Shown here: piece by piece, positions 52,966 to 64,000 of the stretch
Numbering within the stretch: the first letter of the stretch is position 1
Layout of the letters: each line of letters begins with the position of its first letter
From: Dysidea avara
Taxonomy: Eukaryota; Porifera; Demospongiae; Dictyoceratida; Dysideidae
NCBI RefSeq assembly: GCF_963678975.1
Contig: NC_089275.1
Span: 38,602,819 to 38,666,818, forward strand
Direction: 5' to 3'
Length of the DNA stretch: 64,000 nt
Program-made: the position numbers and the translations under genes
The notes under the pieces: generated by a model
What the model saw: the letters and a program-made list of their open reading frames with translations, nothing else
What the model was told of the DNA's origin: nothing
The model's database searches: none

Positions 52966-55900
52966 GTGAGTTGTCTTGCTAAAATTAATGTAGTTAGATC
53001 TGTTTTGCTAGCAGTTTATCTTTTGGCATAGTGGTGTTTTAAGGGTAAGTAAAATTATAGGAAAACGGGAACGGAAAGCGGAAACGGGAACAACCAGCGG
53101 AAAATGCCTGAGAAAAAGGTCATCATGCCATTATAAAGGTTGGATTTTATCGCACAACGCTTATTTGCAGCATTATTGGATTCTTCCGCTAAAATGATCG
53201 AAACACTCTAATAGAGCAGTCACCTGTAGTAAAATACTCTAATAGAGCAGTCAAAAAATGTTTTGTTGCCTATCCCATCAGAGACCGGCCTGTGAATTTA
53301 TGGCTATAGCTGTCATAGATTAGGTATATAGGCTAGCTGAGTCATCAACATTAAAAATTAGCTACTCCCTTGAAACCATAAATTTATACCAATATAACAT
53401 ATAATTAAAAGTTTACAAAAGGATTCTAATTAACTGAGAGTAACTACATATAGATGAGGGAAGTTGTACCTGCAATCTCATGAAAATGTCACATGATGGG
53501 CATGTGGCAACTGAAGTATGTGTAGGTGTATGGCTCCAATGAGGAGACTAAAGGACTATATAAGCAGTCATGGGGATCTTGGAGCCAATTTCAGTTTGAC
53601 AAATATACCAGTGTTGCATGCATACTCCCATCATATGACTTCTTACCTGGAAGCAGTATAGGTGTAGTTTTCGAAGCCTATAATAGGCACTGCCAGTTAA
53701 CTAGAGTACTTTGTGAATCTCAGTTTTCATACAGTGTTATTTTACTGTTTAATAGTTGAATATTCTAAAAAAATTATGGTTTCAAAGGAGTAGCTAACTT
53801 TCAATGTTGATGACTTACCTAGTCTATACACCTAATCTATGACAGCTATAGCCCATCAATTCACAGGCCATCAATGTGGGTCTCTGGTGGGATAACTAAC
53901 AAAACATTTTTTGACTGCACTATTAGAGTATTTCGATCATTTTAGCGGAAGAATCCAGCAATGCTGCAAAAGAGCATTGTGTGATAAAGTCCAACCTTTA
54001 TAATGGCATGATGACCTTTTTATCAGGCATTTTCCGTTTCCGCTTTCTCTTCCCGTGTCCACTTTCCTTTCCCGTTTTCCTAGAATTCTACTTACCCATG
54101 TTTTAATAGTACACATTAGCAACATAATTACAAGTTCACAGAAAAATTCAACTAGAGTAGGGACCATAACACATCGATAAAAAGTACTGAAACAAGCTGG
54201 AGGGAGTGCACGATATTAATTCACAGTAAAACTATAAGAAGTGTTATATCCCTACTGTACATTTCCATTATGGTATCTTGAGCACAGTAGAGATATAACA
54301 CTTCTTATTGTTTTACTGTGAATTAATATCATGCGCACTACAACTTGTTTCAGTATACCTTTTATCAATGTGTTATATGGTCTCTACTCTAGTTGAAATT
54401 TCCAAATTTTCTGTGTACTTGTTTGTTAACTTTTTTTGTAAATAATAATTATGACTGGTGAACCCACGCATACCTCATCTGAAATGGTGCCGCGTGCCCC
54501 AATTATCATCTGAAAAGTGAAGTATCCATTACGCTTAGTTGTCAGCTATGTTCAACCCGTTACACAGCATTTCAAATCAAGAACTGTTCAAAAAGCATCT
54601 CTGCAATTCACGCATACCGAAAGAAAAAAAATGGTGCCACGCGCCCCAGTTATATCAATAATCATCTGAAAAGTGAAGTATCCATTATGCTTCGTTGTCG
54701 GCTATGTTTAAATCAAGAACTGTTTGAAAAGCACCTCTGATATTAAAATACCCACTATGACAGATACAGACGATTTTCGTTACGAAGGGAAGCCATCATG
54801 TGCTATCACCAAATCGACACTTTTCGCTCTCAGCAAAGATGAATGGGACACAAAGGAGTACACTAGTAATTCCATTGTACATACTGCGGTATGCCAAAAG
54901 GCATCTGTTGGGCCGAAGCGACGTCAAACAGTCAAAATCAAGCCCGTAGCCTTAGCCGTTATCTACGCTTGTCTGAAGGCATCAGTCAGTCAATTACTTA
55001 CTCAGTCAGTAGAAAATTCCATTAGATAAATAATTTTTAAAATTCCGTAGCAACTTGTTGAAAGCGTTGCGGGTTGATATGAAAGCTTGTTTGGGCTTAG
55101 TTTCACTTAACCAATACTGCCTGATCGTCGTTAGGGGAAATTGAGGCTGTTTTTTGGTTGCTATTATTTTGTGGGCCACACCTACTCCTTTGTGGTCCCT
55201 ACTATATACTATCGCAGTGTATGATTATGTATAATGTATAAGCAAAACTCAGTTCTATAAAAGCCATACAGAATGCAACTGTTCAATATTGGGAAGTTAT
55301 AGAACACTTTGATAGACCCAAAGTTCTATATCAGGTAGCCACAGAACAGCCATGCCTATTTGCAGGCAAATAGCCTGCTTTGAGTGATCAATCACCCATT
55401 CTGGCAAGTACATCCAAGCCAGTCTAGGCTAATAGCCTGTGTTGTGCTAGTCAGTTACTCAGTAAGTCAGTCAGTCAGTCAGTCAGTCACTAGAAAATTC
55501 CATTAAATAAATTATTTTTAAAATTCCGTAGCAACTTGTTTAAAGTGTTTTGGGTTGATCTGAAAGCTTTTTTGGGTTTAGTTTTACCAAACCAATACTG
55601 CCTCACCATTGTCAAGGGAAATTTAAGCTGTTTTTTGGGTGATATTATTTCATGGGCCACGCCTACTCCTTTGTCCTTTGTGGTCCTTACTATACAATTA
55701 CTATCATACTGTATGATACTACAGTGTTTTCCCATAGTTCTAACATATTACATCCTGAGTACTTGTTTGTACAATCATATAGTGGACCCTGTCTTAGTAG
55801 CCACCTGTGTAAAGAGACCACCTATTCATACCAGGGGCACTGAAACAGCAAATTCAAATAACTGTATTGCATAGCCAAAGCCTGCTTGTCCTACATACCA

Positions 55901-58900
55901 CAGCAAAATAAACTTGAGGTGATTACAGTAACTACATATGGTATCTGGTTACATCATTTTGTTTAAGTATCCTGGTTTACAACTGTATTAATTTTCAGGT
56001 TAGGAAAACTATATTCAGCGATATATGCACTGATTAAATCCTGTGTAACAGATTAAGTGACATCCAGTATAGACTCCGTATAGTCTGCAGGAGAATAAAG
56101 TGAATACAGCATATATTTAAAACATTCACATAATATTAATCCTAATGTTATGCTATGAAAAAAAACAAAAAAACAGCCAAAGACTATAATTATATGGCCA
56201 TAATATAATTTTACTGACATAGCTCCAATGTAGTTTGCCTCTCCATATCTGTGAACAATTGTTGTTAATAAATCTGTACAGCAGGATATCCATATTCTTT
56301 GATATTTGAATGTTAAAAGTTAATAAGCATTTGGCGATTATGTGGATATGCTTTCATTTTTATTGTTGCCATTCAAACCTGTTATTATACTGCCATATAG
56401 GCAGAATCAGTGATGAAGAAAATCATGTAAAAATCGATTTTCACATTAATTTTTATTCACAAAATTCTAGATTATGCAGCCTATAGTATGTTCACGTTGA
56501 GCTGAATTCTGAAAAACAGCTAAAAATTAAAAGTTGATTTTTTCTCAACAGAGTTAACACTTCAGCCAACCAGATGATTATTGGTAACAGCAAAGGTGTC
56601 AACAACAAACACGTACAGTTTGGCTCCATTAAAATTTCGGGAAAGGGCAGTAATGGACACTATACTTATATGGCTTCCCCATAGGAAATGTATAGTGAAA
56701 ATTTTGATTGGCCGTAAATATTATGTCAAACATTTGAACAAAAAGATTTTGAAATATTTTTAGTGGGTCAAGCAGTACTACAAATGAGCCAAATATCAAG
56801 TAATTGTATCCATGAGTTATTAAATGTTTTTGAGGATTCAGCTCAACTTGAACATACTATAGCAAAATAATATTATTATAAACTCAACCATATTCATTCA
56901 TGATTACAATTAAATTTCTAATCATTTACTTATGAAATTTGTGAAAATTTTGTTCATTATTATTATTAACCTATAAAGTAATAGAGCCTTTCTAACTCAT
57001 GGCTAGTTTCATTTGGCCAATATAGAATTTAGCTGTAATTACGTATCACCCAAAGTGCCTTGACTTTACACATTGGAATACAAATTGAAATTATGTTATA
57101 GAACAGTATCACTGCATGTATGGCTGGACCACAATGGCTTAAGTAGACTTCTCAGTAAATAGATCAACCTTGACACTGTGAAGCCAATATGTCATAAATC
57201 AAACATACATGTAAGTAGCTATTAGACCAACCAGCTATTAGCAGCATAAGAAATGTTTCGAACATAATCAAATATTGTACTTCTATGCTAGTACACCAAC
57301 TCTACATAAAGCTCTTCCTAAGGTGATTTTATAGAAAAGTATATGCGTGGGCAGGAGAAATAATGGCATTTGTTATTTGGAATACAGACTTTCTGTAAGT
57401 ATCAACTTGCTGTTTAGAGTAAAAACATTAATTTGGCACCAAGTTTCTGGATTTTGAATCATGTATAAGTGAAATAAAGGAAAAACTGCCAATTTTATGT
57501 ATAAAATTGGACACAAAGGTTGCCAAAGATCAAATCTGAGGTGGTTCCCAATCTTAAAATGACCTTTATGGCGTATATATACAAACTATGTACTAAGTTC
57601 CATGCTGTTATCAATAAGTGCACAAAGAAAGTGCTTAGGAGATCTACTATGACACACTTGAGCCATCAAATGATAGTACTGCTGGATACTGCATGGACAG
57701 GAAAAACTGAAATCTAGAATCGCTTGGTAGGTCAGCCTGAAACCTTCTGTCCTCATAAACTCCACTGGGAATGTAGTAGTTAGTATCTTCAGCAAAACTT
57801 GTTCAGCAATCTACACCAAGACTAGGGATGAGTCTATTTTGCTTTTTTTCCACCTATTATTCTTTCCAGCAATTCTTTTATTTTTCACCTATTATGCTCC
57901 ATATTTTGCTCAAGAATTATATATTTTGTTCAGGATTAACCTTTGTTAATTGACTATTTCCAAGTGCAAATCACATTTTTACCTTAAGTGACTGTTCTAT
58001 TAGAGTATCTCAATCTCTTACAACGTATAGCAAGTGACTAGCTAGGATTTACTTAACATATGTGACTGTTCTCTTAGGGTATTTCGATCATCACTTGTTC
58101 TTCCTGCAATAATTAGCTATGTATTATTTATAATTTATTTTAACATGTGTGACCGTTCTATTAGAGTATCTCGATCTTTTGTGCAATTTTTATGTCCACC
58201 TCACAAAAGTTGCACCTATTATGCCAGCATTTTGCTCATTGCTTTTACTCACCCATTATGCCAAAAAATTTCCAGCAAAATCGATGCGTCCCTAACCATG
58301 ACTATATTTGGAGGGAGTCAGCATGGGAATGACACGGCTCCTTCAAGGTGCATTTAAGTCTAGACAACCACAACCGATATATGTGATTGCTACAGTAATA
58401 AGGGGCACTAAGTTACATCAAGAGAACACGATATGTTATTTCCATTTCTTGGCAGATTATTCACTTACAAGATCAAGATGCTCTATTAGAGCAGTCACTT
58501 GCAGTTGAAAAGGCTAAATATTAATAAAACATTCAGCACTCTAGAATTTAATTTTAAGCATAATAGGCTTTTAATTTTGAGTACTTCCCAGAAGTATGAT
58601 AGTTTATTTAAAATGTTCAAATTTACTTGGTACTGTTAGCAAGGTGAACACTAACTATACATTCTACAGAGAACTGGCTATATATTCTATTGTCTTCATC
58701 AGATGAGTTTGATTTTAGATAATGCAAGCACATAACCCAAACTTGACTTCTGATTGTTTTACTGCACTTTCTTCTATAATTAGCGCTGCTGATAACCTGC
58801 TGGAATGCCAACCTCCCAAATAAGGAAAATTTGTGGTATCAGAATATTGCACACTAATGTAGCAAACAGATAACTTGTAATGTCTTAGCATAGCCTTGCT

Positions 58901-59789
58901 GCTTTGGGCACTGGGAAGTCACTATAGGATTACATATCACATACAATGACGAAATTTGGATATACAGCTGGTCTGTATACAACTCATGTCCATTTTATAA
59001 CAGCATATGTTGCTTTACTTACATGTATATGTAGGTAGTCAAGGTGTACAAGGACCAATAGGACCAGTTGGTAGAGGAGTAAAGAGAGAACCTGGACCAA
59101 GAGGACTGAAGGGAGAAATTGGATATCAAGGAATGAAAGGGGATAAAGGAGAAAAGGGTAGTAGTGGATTACCAGGATCAACAGGACTGACTGGTCCACA
59201 AGGAGCTGTGGGTCAAAAAGGTACCAAAGGAGATAAGGAAGATATAAATGGAGGAACTGTGTATGTAAGATGGGGACATGATCAGTATCCATCAACTGCT
59301 CAACTGGTGTATAGTGGAAGAGCTGGTGGATCTTGGTATGGTAATAGTGGTAGTGGCAGTAATCCCCAGTGCTTACCCCTTAATCCTACCTATCTAAAAA
59401 CAAAAATAGGGTATGAAACCTTAGTTTCAGATATATTTGGCGCAGAATATGAAACGAGTGTTTTTGGCTTTGCCAAGTCTGTTCACAACCATGATGTGGT
59501 TTGTGCTGTATGCTATGTCAGTCAGCGTTTTGCAGTCTATATGGTTCCGGCTCAGTACACTTGTCCAAGTGGATGGACCAGAGAGTACTACGGATATTTA
59601 ATGGCTGAACGTTGGAATCATAATCGATCACAATACACTTGTATTGATAAAGCACTTGTGACTGTTTTTAGAACAGGGGCTAACAATGATGGTCTAACAT
59701 TCTACCCTGAGGAGGGAAGATGTGGATCACTACCTTGTCCTCCATATGATGACAATAAAGAACTCACATGTGCTGTGTGTACTAAATAA
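52795..59789 (+). CDS. Gene D: membrane-anchored short-chain collagen (middle exon(s) not found)
   Basis: First exon 52795-52965 (57 aa) gives a signal anchor and the start of a coiled coil; last exon 59035-59789 (250 aa) gives a short Gly-X-Y collagen stretch and a Cys-rich domain that I recognise as that of sponge short-chain collagen C4 (spongin-type). Exon 1 ends in phase 0 while the last exon starts in phase 1, so at least one exon between them is missing from this reading. The inferred product is a type II membrane or shed trimeric collagen of the sponge matrix. The 6-kb gap holds a foldback transposon, a palindrome, duplicated repeats and a hAT-like MITE. Linking the two exons in one gene is an inference from order, strand and the duplicate exon at 61873. 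Confidence 0.65.
53043..54098. mobile_element. 1.06-kb foldback transposon, 8-bp target duplication
   Basis: Arms of about 350 bp mirror each other: gggtaagtaaaattatagga at the left end and ctagaattctacttaccca at the right. The exact duplication tgttttaa flanks it (53035-53042, 54099-54106). The arms contain three copies of the actctaatagagcagtca motif. The centre (about 53395-53762) is single-copy within the element, with no transposase. It is inserted in the gene D intron. Confidence 0.9.
54130..54425. repeat. Near-perfect palindrome of about 300 bp
   Basis: Left arm (aagttcacagaaaaattcaa...taagaagtgttatatcc) and right arm (ttgaaatttccaaattttct on the far side) pair almost throughout, around a centre near 54275. 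It starts about 30 bp after the foldback transposon. MITE-like; no clear target duplication seen. Confidence 0.8.
54484..54735. repeat. Direct repeat pair (about 70 bp)
   Basis: The block atggtgccgcgtgccccaat plus atcatctgaaaagtgaagta occurs at about 54484 and again at about 54631, each followed by a similar 'aatcaagaactgtt' stretch. The plus-strand open frame that follows (54724-55029) has no recognisable family. Confidence 0.7.
54985..55210. repeat. Dispersed repeat, copy 1
   Basis: Begins with cagtcagt and agaaaattccattagataa, contains attccgtagcaacttgttg and ends gtggtccctactatata. It is repeated in the same direction at 55453. Confidence 0.8.
55453..55700. repeat. Dispersed repeat, copy 2
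   Basis: Same order of blocks as 54985-55210, with a longer (cagt)n start (about 6 units at 55466-55489) and small differences. Clean direct repeat. Confidence 0.8.
55701..57824. other. Gene D intron, no exon found
   Basis: AT-rich DNA without Gly-X-Y, coiled-coil or Cys-rich coding on the plus strand. The missing phase 0-to-1 exon could be short and hidden here or at 58303-59034. Confidence 0.5.
57833..58294. mobile_element. hAT-like MITE, TAGGGATG ends, second copy
   Basis: 462 bp; ends tagggatgagtctattttgc and gcaaaatcgatgcgtcccta; flanks accaagac and accatgac match at 7 of 8 bases. It carries three tattagagtatctcgatc-type motifs (near 57987, 58061, 58147). Same family as 18962-19380. 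Confidence 0.85.
58303..59034. other. Gene D intron before the collagen exon
   Basis: One dispersed motif copy near 58468 (gatgctctattagagcagtc). No other exon recognised; the acceptor of the collagen exon is atgtag at 59029-59034. Confidence 0.55.
59035..59789 (+). CDS. Gene D last exon: collagen repeat and short-chain collagen C4 domain
   Basis: About 22 Gly-X-Y triplets (GSQGVQGPIGPV ... GQKGTKGDK) with one interruption at GRGVKREPG, then a 180-residue domain: YVRWGHDQYPSTAQLVYSGR, GGSWYGNSGSGSNPQCLPLN, VVCAVCYVSQRF, YTCPSGWTREYYGYLMAE, GRCGSLPCPPY and a final LTCAVCTK before TAA. These blocks, and the final C-x-x-C-T-K, are those of sponge short-chain collagen C4, related to the type IV collagen NC1 end. 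Nine Cys in the domain suggest disulphide bonding. Short triple helix, so likely a small extracellular trimer. The exon begins with two bases of a split codon (phase 1); the upstream ATG at 59007 lies in the intron. Confidence 0.93.
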
Positions 59790-59867
59790 GCTAGAACACA
59801 ATGTAGAACAACTATAATTAGCAATTAACATGCACCGTGTACTCATGGTTAATCTTGTTGAAATTAC

Positions 59868-59873
59868 AATAAA
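59868..59873 (+). promoter_or_regulatory. Poly(A) signal of gene D
   Basis: AATAAA 78 bases after the stop codon, the expected range for 3' end processing. Confidence 0.7.
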
Positions 59874-61872
59874 GTATACACAGTTGCAAGCAATCACATA
59901 AAACAAGTTTCTATAAGGTACTTACTGTATGTATTTATCACCATAAAGTTTCTGATGTACAGTATAAATTATACACAAAAGTAGCTTTAAAACAATTGGA
60001 TGTGTTGTAGTTTACATGATGAAAGGTGACTGGCATGTTGTTAAGGAACAATGGAATTACTTTTCAATTGAACTATTTTCACAAGCATCTTTTATACACC
60101 TAGCTGAGACACAGTTAATATCAACTTCTCTTCAACTTTGTAGTACTGTGTGTCCGTTTACATTCACCTGAGCCCCAGCCAAACACAGCAATATCAAAGA
60201 GATGGACTTCAGTTCACTCCCAATGGTTTTGTAGTAGAACATGGATATTTTATGTTGTGAACATTTTTACATGCCTGAATCATCAACGGAATGACAAAGA
60301 GTCAAAGGCTGATTTTACTTGTAAATATGACTGTTGTGGTTAGTTTGACTTTTAATGGCACTATAGTATGAGAACCTTATGTATAACATATTTCACAGAA
60401 AACTGACTAACACCACCACTATCTAATCAATTCATGGGGCCACTCTCTAATATTATGAACTCTTTATTATATGTCTGTTCCTTCATTCACAGGAAAATCT
60501 ATCTCTAGTTAGTACCTGTGTGTAGGCCTTGTAGTTTGCAAGAACATCATTTATTTATTAATTATCATTTTGATGTTACGTATTTTTAAATGCATTTCTT
60601 ATTATTCTTAGTACTTGGCTGTATAATTGAAAACAAGCAACTAATTATTATTATTACTTGGTTATGTACAGTGGATTAGTTGTGATCAAAATGTAAATTG
60701 TTTTTTTTTTTTGTATTGTATAGTGGATTGATTGAAAAAAGGTACTGGAGACCTGTAGCTAGTCCAGTCTAGTGGTCCAGTCCAATGAATGGATACACAT
60801 TGTCAATGCACAATAAATGGCATTCATGACTATGTTAGGGTTTCCATATATACATAGATAACAATATTCAAATGTTTTCCCAGAAGCATTCCATTCCCTC
60901 CCTTGATTTTGCTCAAGTTTTTGCTACATATACTGCATATACAACTAAGATCTTTGGTTACAATTATAAACCTCTGGTTATAAAGTATAGTAATTGTCAC
61001 AGTGTCAGCAACAATGCAGACACTTATCCAGACACACAAATATTTTTAAGAGTTTAGGATCAGCATAATTATTATACACTCTAAAGTTAATTGTGATGTG
61101 TGGTGTATGGAACTGCAGTTTTGTGTTTTGCTACATAAAATTATATAGCTAGCACTGCTATAACATAAATATAGCTACATATGTAACTGTGGTAATAGAG
61201 CGATTAATGTTAGTTAGTATTGTGCATTTGGTTGCATGGTAATAAGAGTTGTCCATTTGATTTGTCACTCAGTTTACTAATAATGAATCCAGACAAGTAA
61301 AGAAGAAAACAATTTTACCCATGTGTGGTATATTTACATGCCTTTGTGTTTTTCCAACATGTCAACAGTGTAACTTGAATCTTGCACACAATCGCTATGT
61401 AGTATAGAAACAGCCATGTTGTAATGCACATATTGCCCCACCACAGTCCTCAAAATTAATGTAGGTAGGGGGATTGGCCCCACTATGGGGCATTTGACGA
61501 TCGTTCATTAAGCACCCAAGTTTTTTTTATTGCAATTTTCCATGCGGCTATGTCAAATCCCCATATTGGAACTGGGGCCTACAATGGAGGATTTGACATG
61601 CTAAGTTTGCCTACTATGGGGATTGGGGAATTTGACATTTGCATTCTGTGTCAAATCTCCACTATACCTCATATATGGAAGGGGTGTGGGGCAACACAGT
61701 CTTTGATTAGCTATGCCAAATATTCAGTGCCCATGCAGTCCATAGTCCCATTCATGGCCCATTATGCCCATAGTCCACAGTACACCATCCCATTGTTTAG
61801 TTATCAGAACTATGTAGTTAGCTATATAGGTACATACTTATTTGGAAATACATTTAAAGCCACAGTGCAAAA
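59874..61872. other. Intergenic between genes D and E
   Basis: No gene supported. The 61440-61690 part has repeated 'atttgaca' and 'ctatgggg' words, both near-palindromic in places. The TATA-less AT-rich DNA before 61873 shows no distinct promoter. Confidence 0.55.
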
Positions 61873-62043
61873 ATGGCTACCAGCACAAAGGATAGTGTGT
61901 TGGTAGCCAGTCTAGTACTATCAGTAGTAAGTCTAGTGTTACTGTTTGGTGTGACTTGGTACTTTCAGTCATCACTGAGTCTACTACAACAACAAGTAGA
62001 GTATGATAGGGACCTGTTGGTGAAGTTACAGGAACAAGTTGAG
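61873..62043 (+). CDS. Gene E exon 1: second membrane-anchor exon (paralogue of gene D)
   Basis: 57 codons, ending in a gtgagt donor in phase 0, exactly like gene D exon 1. It reads MATSTKDSVLVASLV, a hydrophobic segment to VTWYFQ, then SLLQQQVEYDRDLLVKLQEQ. Nearly identical to gene D at DNA level, so a recent tandem duplicate. Later exons are not visible before the window ends. Confidence 0.85.
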
Positions 62044-62684
62044 GTGAGTTGATGTCAATATACTTTAGCTAATAGGTAAATACGTGAATATTTGCGTTCG
62101 CGTTCGATCAACAAAGCTGATTGCAACATAGCTAATTCAATTTGGGTACAAGCAACATGTGTAGGGTCCGCAATCACGGCCGAAAAATCAACTTTTATAA
62201 ATCAATCCCCCTACGCTGGCATTGTGGGATGTTCATTGTAGTATCACGATTGTTGCTTCACAGAAATATCGATTTCAGTAAACTTGTCCTCTGGCAAGGC
62301 CGGAGGAGACGGTCCGGTTGGTCAGGCCTGAGCCGAACCAATAATCTGGAGTTGAACCAACTAGCTGACCAGCTCGAACTACATTACTCTCATGCAATCT
62401 TTGGACGATCACATCTACATGTAGCTACGTACATTTTACAGATGTTATTGAAAATGCATGACACGAGTAGTTACCTAGTTTCTCAGCCTAACTAAAGCAC
62501 AGAACTACACGCATAGTATCTCCAATTACCTTACAGTACAGCATAGCATTCGTATCGTTTTGTACAGAAATGACTGTGGGTTCTACGTACAGTATCACGT
62601 GTGCTAACAGTTGACATTTATCACATGTAAGGCAGGTGCCTTCTTTGATTCTAAACCAGCACACCGAGGGGTCCGCCACGCTTT
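62044..62684. other. Gene E intron, no further exon
   Basis: A GC-richer stretch (62280-62340, ctggcaaggccggaggagac) looks like repeat DNA. The open frame 62142-62495 has no recognisable domain. Confidence 0.5.
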
Positions 62685-62874
62685 AAATCTAACTTATTCG
62701 AGATTCAAATCTCTTGGAATCCCCATGCAATCTACAAGAATCTTCTCGAATCTCTGTGAAATCTGCAAAATCCATGAAATCTTTAAAATCTTCCTAATCT
62801 TCGTGACAATCTTTTACAATCTTTAAAATCTCGCTGAAATCTTTGAATCTGAGACTACCACAATCAAATCTTAA
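62685..62874. repeat. Degenerate aaatct/gaatct short repeat
   Basis: More than a dozen aatct words spaced mostly 9-13 bases apart (gaatctctgtgaaatctgca, gaaatctttaaaatcttcc). Non-coding; a decayed minisatellite or repeat-derived tract. Confidence 0.7.
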
Positions 62875-63207
62875 TTTTCTTGTTAGTAAATTTCAGTAAA
62901 CGTTTGGATATTTTACTCAAGCTCTTGCTTGTTAACACGTATTCTTGCGGCTGTCTTGCACCTAGGCCTGTTCGTCCACATGTACTGTGCAATTATTGGG
63001 TTCTTGCAGTCTACGTATATTTCCAGAGATATAGCCAGTTGTTCCCGCTTCTTCGCAACGCCTTTAGCTACCTGACTTGACGAACTCGTTGGGACAAGCT
63101 AGTTAGTGACCCTGACTCGGATCTTTGTTAGGTGAGTCTACATACTGAATTCACACCTGTGAAAAGAGTGAGCATGGTGCATGTACGGATTCATATTGCT
63201 CCTGACA

Positions 63208-63229
63208 TAATATATATATATATATATTT
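63208..63229. repeat. (TA)n microsatellite
   Basis: About ten TA units in a row. Confidence 0.9.
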
Positions 63230-63289
63230 GTTAATGTACAAACTCAATCATGAGTATATTCGTACATATGTAGTTAGCTACTTATTTAC

Positions 63290-63590
63290 AAATTTATATA
63301 ATTGTTAAATAAATCAAGAGATGGAGCTGGGATAATATGATCATCTAGTTGGTTCCATAAGTTTATTGTAAAAAGAAAGAAGGAGTTCATATAAGCATCT
63401 ACCCTTGTTGGCAACTACAGAAATCTTTGATGGTGACCTCTAGTAAACTGTTGGTGCACATTAATATCTACCATGTCATTAATTATTTTATACATTAATG
63501 AGGCTCTCAAATTATTTCTTCGCTTCTCCAATTTGTGCCATTGTAAACTGTTCAACATTTCTAATAGCCAAAATAAAACTCCAATAGCTA
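63290..63590 (-). mobile_element. LINE reverse-transcriptase C-terminal remnant
   Basis: The minus strand reads MLNSLQWHKLEKRRNNLRAS, LMYKIINDMVDINVHQQFTR, GHHQRFL, a stop, then LPTRVDAYMNSFFLFTINLW. This aligns in order with the open fragment at 40923-41591 (FYKIINDIVD, YTRGH, YTRVDTYKYSY, IKLWN). A dead fragment of the same LINE group. Confidence 0.75.
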
Positions 63591-64000
63591 ACAGCTACAT
63601 CTCTTTAGTGAGCTCTTTAGCTAAATCAGGAGTAGCTAGCACGTCTCGTCAATATTCACATTCTTGAAAATCATCATGCAGTAATTATAATCAACACATC
63701 TCAATCTCTATATTCTAGATATAGTATAGACCTCGATATAGACTAGCCAACATTCATGCAGCAAATGAAAAGTTTAGCTACACATGTGGGACCCCTGCTT
63801 TTAGTGATACGAGTAGTGATATTTGCTATGTAGTATAATTTGTTATCCCACTCATATGGGACCTCAGCTGTGAAGGCTACTGAAAGCCTTTGTCAGTATA
63901 GGGAGTCAGAGACATGCTGGCAAGAAGAATACAGAGAAGACTAATAATCCCTGCTATGGCTCCATAACCATAGGCACATGTCTTGATTGTATGTGGCTGT
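63591..64000. other. No gene recognised
   Basis: AT-rich DNA, possibly gene E intron. No exon or bounded repeat seen. Confidence 0.5.

Noticed and set aside
53526-53759. 77-aa plus-strand frame as the missing gene D exon
   Set aside because: It lies in the centre of the foldback transposon and has no coiled-coil or Gly-X-Y character.
54724-55029. 101-aa plus-strand frame as a gene
   Set aside because: It spans two dispersed repeats and shows no recognisable domain.
59007-59034. ATG upstream of the collagen exon as gene start
   Set aside because: It lies before a good acceptor, gives no signal peptide, and the paralogous first exon is far upstream.
58984-59295. Leu/Tyr-rich minus-strand frame
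   Set aside because: Antisense of the collagen Gly-X-Y codons.

Overview
The window looks like AT-rich nuclear DNA of a demosponge, close to Amphimedon. The reasons are GT-AG introns in every gene I could resolve, a gene with the C-terminal domain of sponge short-chain (spongin-type) collagen C4, three tandem secreted Calx-beta/mucin genes of the kind seen in sponge aggregation factors, and dense small DNA transposons and LINE fragments. The species is an inference; no database was searched.

Left two thirds (minus strand): three paralogous genes in tandem. Gene A runs from its signal-peptide exon at 16095 to 1803 and continues off the left edge (19 exons seen, at least 1559 codons). Gene B runs 33049 to 25540 (14 exons, 871 aa). 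Gene C runs 46654 to 36546 (11 exons, 732 aa). Each starts with a near-identical 76-nt signal-peptide exon. Most Calx-beta domains are split over two exons, and all exon junctions are phase 1. Each gene has one or two Thr/Ser/Pro linker exons, most carrying a conserved K-R-C-G-C-K motif. A TATA-like box lies 63-70 bp upstream of each ATG. No transmembrane segment is seen, so B and C should be secreted. Aggregation-factor-like adhesion or self-recognition is the best hypothesis.

Middle (40-52 kb): gene C intron 1 (6.6 kb) and its upstream flank are filled with nested repeats. These are a hAT-like element with an internal inverted-repeat element and an open LINE reverse-transcriptase fragment, a CAGGGGCGGATC-ended element, a 31-bp satellite of about 1.8 kb, a foldback repeat, and several hAT-like MITEs with exact 8-bp target duplications.

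Right (52.5-64 kb, plus strand): a membrane-anchored short-chain collagen gene D (first exon 52795-52965, last exon 59035-59789), a decayed copy of its first exon just upstream (52546), and a duplicate first exon of a second gene, E (61873-62043), whose other exons were not found here. The gene D intron holds a 1.06-kb foldback transposon and other palindromes.

A recurrent near-palindromic motif, CTCTAATAGAG followed by CAGTCA, occurs about 20 times across the window. It lies inside mobile elements that do not share terminal repeats, and it is the strongest unexplained non-coding signal.
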